64,000 nt of DNA from contig NZ_CP049871.1 in assembly GCF_011302055.1 (NCBI RefSeq), positions 206,501 to 270,500 on the forward strand, written 5' to 3'. Under the pieces are notes generated by a model that saw nothing but the letters and a program-made list of their open reading frames with translations, did not search any database and had not been told where the DNA came from. A program made the position numbers and the translations under genes. Positions 62,636 through 64,000 of this stretch are shown in pieces (the first letter of the stretch is position 1; each line of letters opens with the position of its first letter). The DNA comes from Sphingomonas sinipercae (lineage in GTDB: Bacteria; Pseudomonadota; Alphaproteobacteria; Sphingomonadales; Sphingomonadaceae).

Positions 62636-63667
62636 ATGGCAATCATCCTTGGCCTCGAATCCAGCTGCGACGACACGGCCGCGGCGCTCGTCACCAGTGA
62701 CCGGCGAATCCTCGCGCAGGCGGTGGTCGGCCAGAACGATGCCCACCAGCCGTTCGGCGGGGTGGTTCCGGAAATTGCGGCGCGAGCCCACGTCCAGATT
62801 TTGCCGGGGCTGGTCCGGCAAGTGCTTGACGAGGCGGGGCTGCAGGTTGCCGAGGTCGATGCCATTGCCGCGACCGCGGGACCCGGCCTGATCGGCGGGG
62901 TGATGGTCGGGCTGCTCACCGGCAAGGGGCTCGCGCTGGCGTCGGGCAAGCCGCTGATCGCGATCAACCATCTCGAAGGCCATGCGCTCAGCCCAAGGCT
63001 GGTGGATCCGGACCTGGGCTTTCCCTACCTGTTGCTGCTGGTTTCCGGCGGGCATTGCCAGCTTCTGGAAGTCACCGGCATCGGCCAGTACCGCCGGCTC
63101 GCAACGACCATCGACGACGCCGCCGGCGAAGCTTTCGACAAGGCGGCCAAGCTGCTTGACCTCGGCTATCCAGGCGGACCTGCGATCGAGGCGTTGGCGC
63201 GTGAGGGCGATTCGACGGCGGTGCCGCTGCCGCGCCCGCTGGTCGGCTCCGGCGAGCCGCATTTTTCCTTTGCCGGCCTGAAGAGCGCGGTGCAGCGCGC
63301 CGTGCAATCGGGGACGTATTCCGCTGCCGATGTGGCGGCCAGCTTCCAGCAAGCGGTGGTCGACTGCCTCGTCGACCGGACCCGGCTGGCGCTGGAGACA
63401 AGCGACGCGCCCGCGCTGGTCGTCGCCGGCGGGGTCGCTGCCAATGGTGCCATTCGCGCCGCGCTGAAGCAGCTTGCAAGCGACCAGGGACGGGCATTCA
63501 GTTCGCCGCCCGGCTGGCTGTGCACCGACAATGCCGCAATGATCGCCTGGGCGGGCGCGGAACGCTACGGCGCGGGCATGACCGACTCGCTCGACGCGCC
63601 GGCGCGGGCGCGCTGGCCGCTCGACGAACAGGCCGACAAGGTGCGCGGCGCGGGGGTGAAGGCATGA
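62636..63667 (+). CDS. tsaD: tRNA N6-threonylcarbamoyladenosine synthase catalytic subunit TsaD
   Basis: Transfers threonylcarbamoyl to A37 of ANN-decoding tRNAs with TsaB/TsaE. 343 residues from the ATG at 62636; the frame is open far upstream but antisense to hemC there. ASKHA fold with [16 protein letters not shown] at 4-19, [14 protein letters not shown], the metal site NHLEGH (HxxxH), [28 protein letters not shown] and [13 protein letters not shown]. The TGA overlaps the gpsA ATG. Confidence 0.96.
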   Translation: MAIILGLESSCDDTAAALVTSDRRILAQAVVGQNDAHQPFGGVVPEIAARAHVQILPGLVRQVLDEAGLQVAEVDAIAATAGPGLIGGVMVGLLTGKGLALASGKPLIAINHLEGHALSPRLVDPDLGFPYLLLLVSGGHCQLLEVTGIGQYRRLATTIDDAAGEAFDKAAKLLDLGYPGGPAIEALAREGDSTAVPLPRPLVGSGEPHFSFAGLKSAVQRAVQSGTYSAADVAASFQQAVVDCLVDRTRLALETSDAPALVVAGGVAANGAIRAALKQLASDQGRAFSSPPGWLCTDNAAMIAWAGAERYGAGMTDSLDAPARARWPLDEQADKVRGAGVKA

Positions 63668-64000
63668 CGACGATCGGCATCATCGGCGGCGGCGCCTGGG
63701 GAACGGCGCTGGCCCAAGTCGCCGCGAGCGACGGGCAGCAAGCGCTGGTCTGGGCCCGCGAACCGGAAGTGGTCGCATCGATCAACGCGGCGCACGAGAA
63801 CAGCCTGTTCCTGCCCGGCCGCAAGCTCAGCGAAGGCATTCGCGCCACGGGCGACATCGGCGACCTGGCCGACTGCTTCGCGTGGTTGGTGGTAACGCCC
63901 GCGCAGCACATGCGCTCGGTGCTGGCCGAGGCCCCGGCGTCGAACGTGCCGCTGGTGCTGTGTTCCAAGGGGATTGAGGAAGGCTCGGGCGAGCTCTTGC
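63664..64000 (+). CDS. gpsA: Glycerol-3-phosphate dehydrogenase [NAD(P)+], N-terminal part (cut by window edge)
   Basis: Reduces dihydroxyacetone phosphate to sn-glycerol 3-phosphate for phospholipids. About 112 N-terminal residues are visible: the Rossmann loop [20 protein letters not shown] (GxGxxG variant GGGAWG at 8-13), [21 protein letters not shown], and [13 protein letters not shown] at the edge. It starts in the ATGA overlap with tsaD (63664-63667). The gene continues beyond base 64000. Confidence 0.93.
   Translation, partial: MTTIGIIGGGAWGTALAQVAASDGQQALVWAREPEVVASINAAHENSLFLPGRKLSEGIRATGDIGDLADCFAWLVVTPAQHMRSVLAEAPASNVPLVLCSKGIEEGSGELL

Overview
The window is a GC-rich bacterial chromosome segment. 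Gene content and order point to an alphaproteobacterium, most likely of the Sphingomonadaceae (Sphingomonas/Sphingomicrobium type). The markers are the order hemE-hemJ-rho-(terC)-mnmE-mnmG-rsmG-parA-parB facing maf-coaE-dnaQ, DUF3576-leuS-lptE-holA, ftsE-ftsX-ydcF-plsC, tsaD divergent from hemC-hemD, MmcB, DUF1491, DUF4170, and a DUF4402 pilus locus. This assignment is by eye; no database was searched. Coding density is high. Many operon junctions are 1-4 base overlaps (ATGA, GTGA, TTGA, TGATG), and GTG/TTG starts are common. I saw no insertion sequence, prophage or CRISPR array.

Layout. 0-7.3 kb: the 5' part of gltX, a membrane-anchored unknown, nadE, prs, an SDR, rpmI-rplT with a clear terminator, an exported DUF2059-like protein, a CPBP protease and an AraC regulator. 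7.3-12.8 kb: the glyoxylate-shunt operon aceA-DUF4170-aceB, divergent from a RamB-like regulator across a region rich in repeats, then a DUF5996 protein. 12.8-20.3 kb: pheST, the ftsE-ftsX-ydcF-plsC operon and an MJ0042 zinc-ribbon membrane protein. 20.3-25.5 kb: tRNA-Leu(GAG) and a chaperone-usher pilus locus (two DUF4402 proteins, chaperone, usher) with CtrA-like boxes. 25.5-34.1 kb: a class A PBP, then mostly minus-strand genes (YgjP-type metalloprotease, YcgN, MmcB, SleB hydrolase, DUF1491, ptsN, hpf, dnaQ, coaE, maf).

34.1-44.1 kb looks like the chromosome-origin neighbourhood. Gene orientation flips in the maf/hemE gap, which has an AT-rich tract, a one-mismatch DnaA box and four GANTC sites. 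Plus-strand hemE-hemJ-rho-terC-terC-mnmE-mnmG-rsmG-parA-parB follow, with two parS-type palindromes 5.7 and 7.4 kb from the gap. I infer that this gap is oriC and that ParAB acts on these parS sites.

44.1-64 kb: holA, lptE, leuS and DUF3576 (minus), an exported beta-barrel-like protein, a thiE-like gene, yggS, ribA-xth, a possible small structured RNA, lolA, ftsK, a Coq6/UbiH hydroxylase, a LON-domain protein, the CnoX/YbbN co-chaperone, tRNA-Gly(GCC), a divergent class A beta-lactamase-type hydrolase, a COG4223-like protein with hemD and hemC, tsaD, and the 5' part of gpsA. The genes serve core functions: replication and partition, tRNA modification and charging, haem synthesis (hemC, hemD, hemE, hemJ), envelope assembly (plsC, lptE, lolA, PBP, FtsEX/FtsK) and the glyoxylate shunt. 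The pilus locus is the main accessory module.
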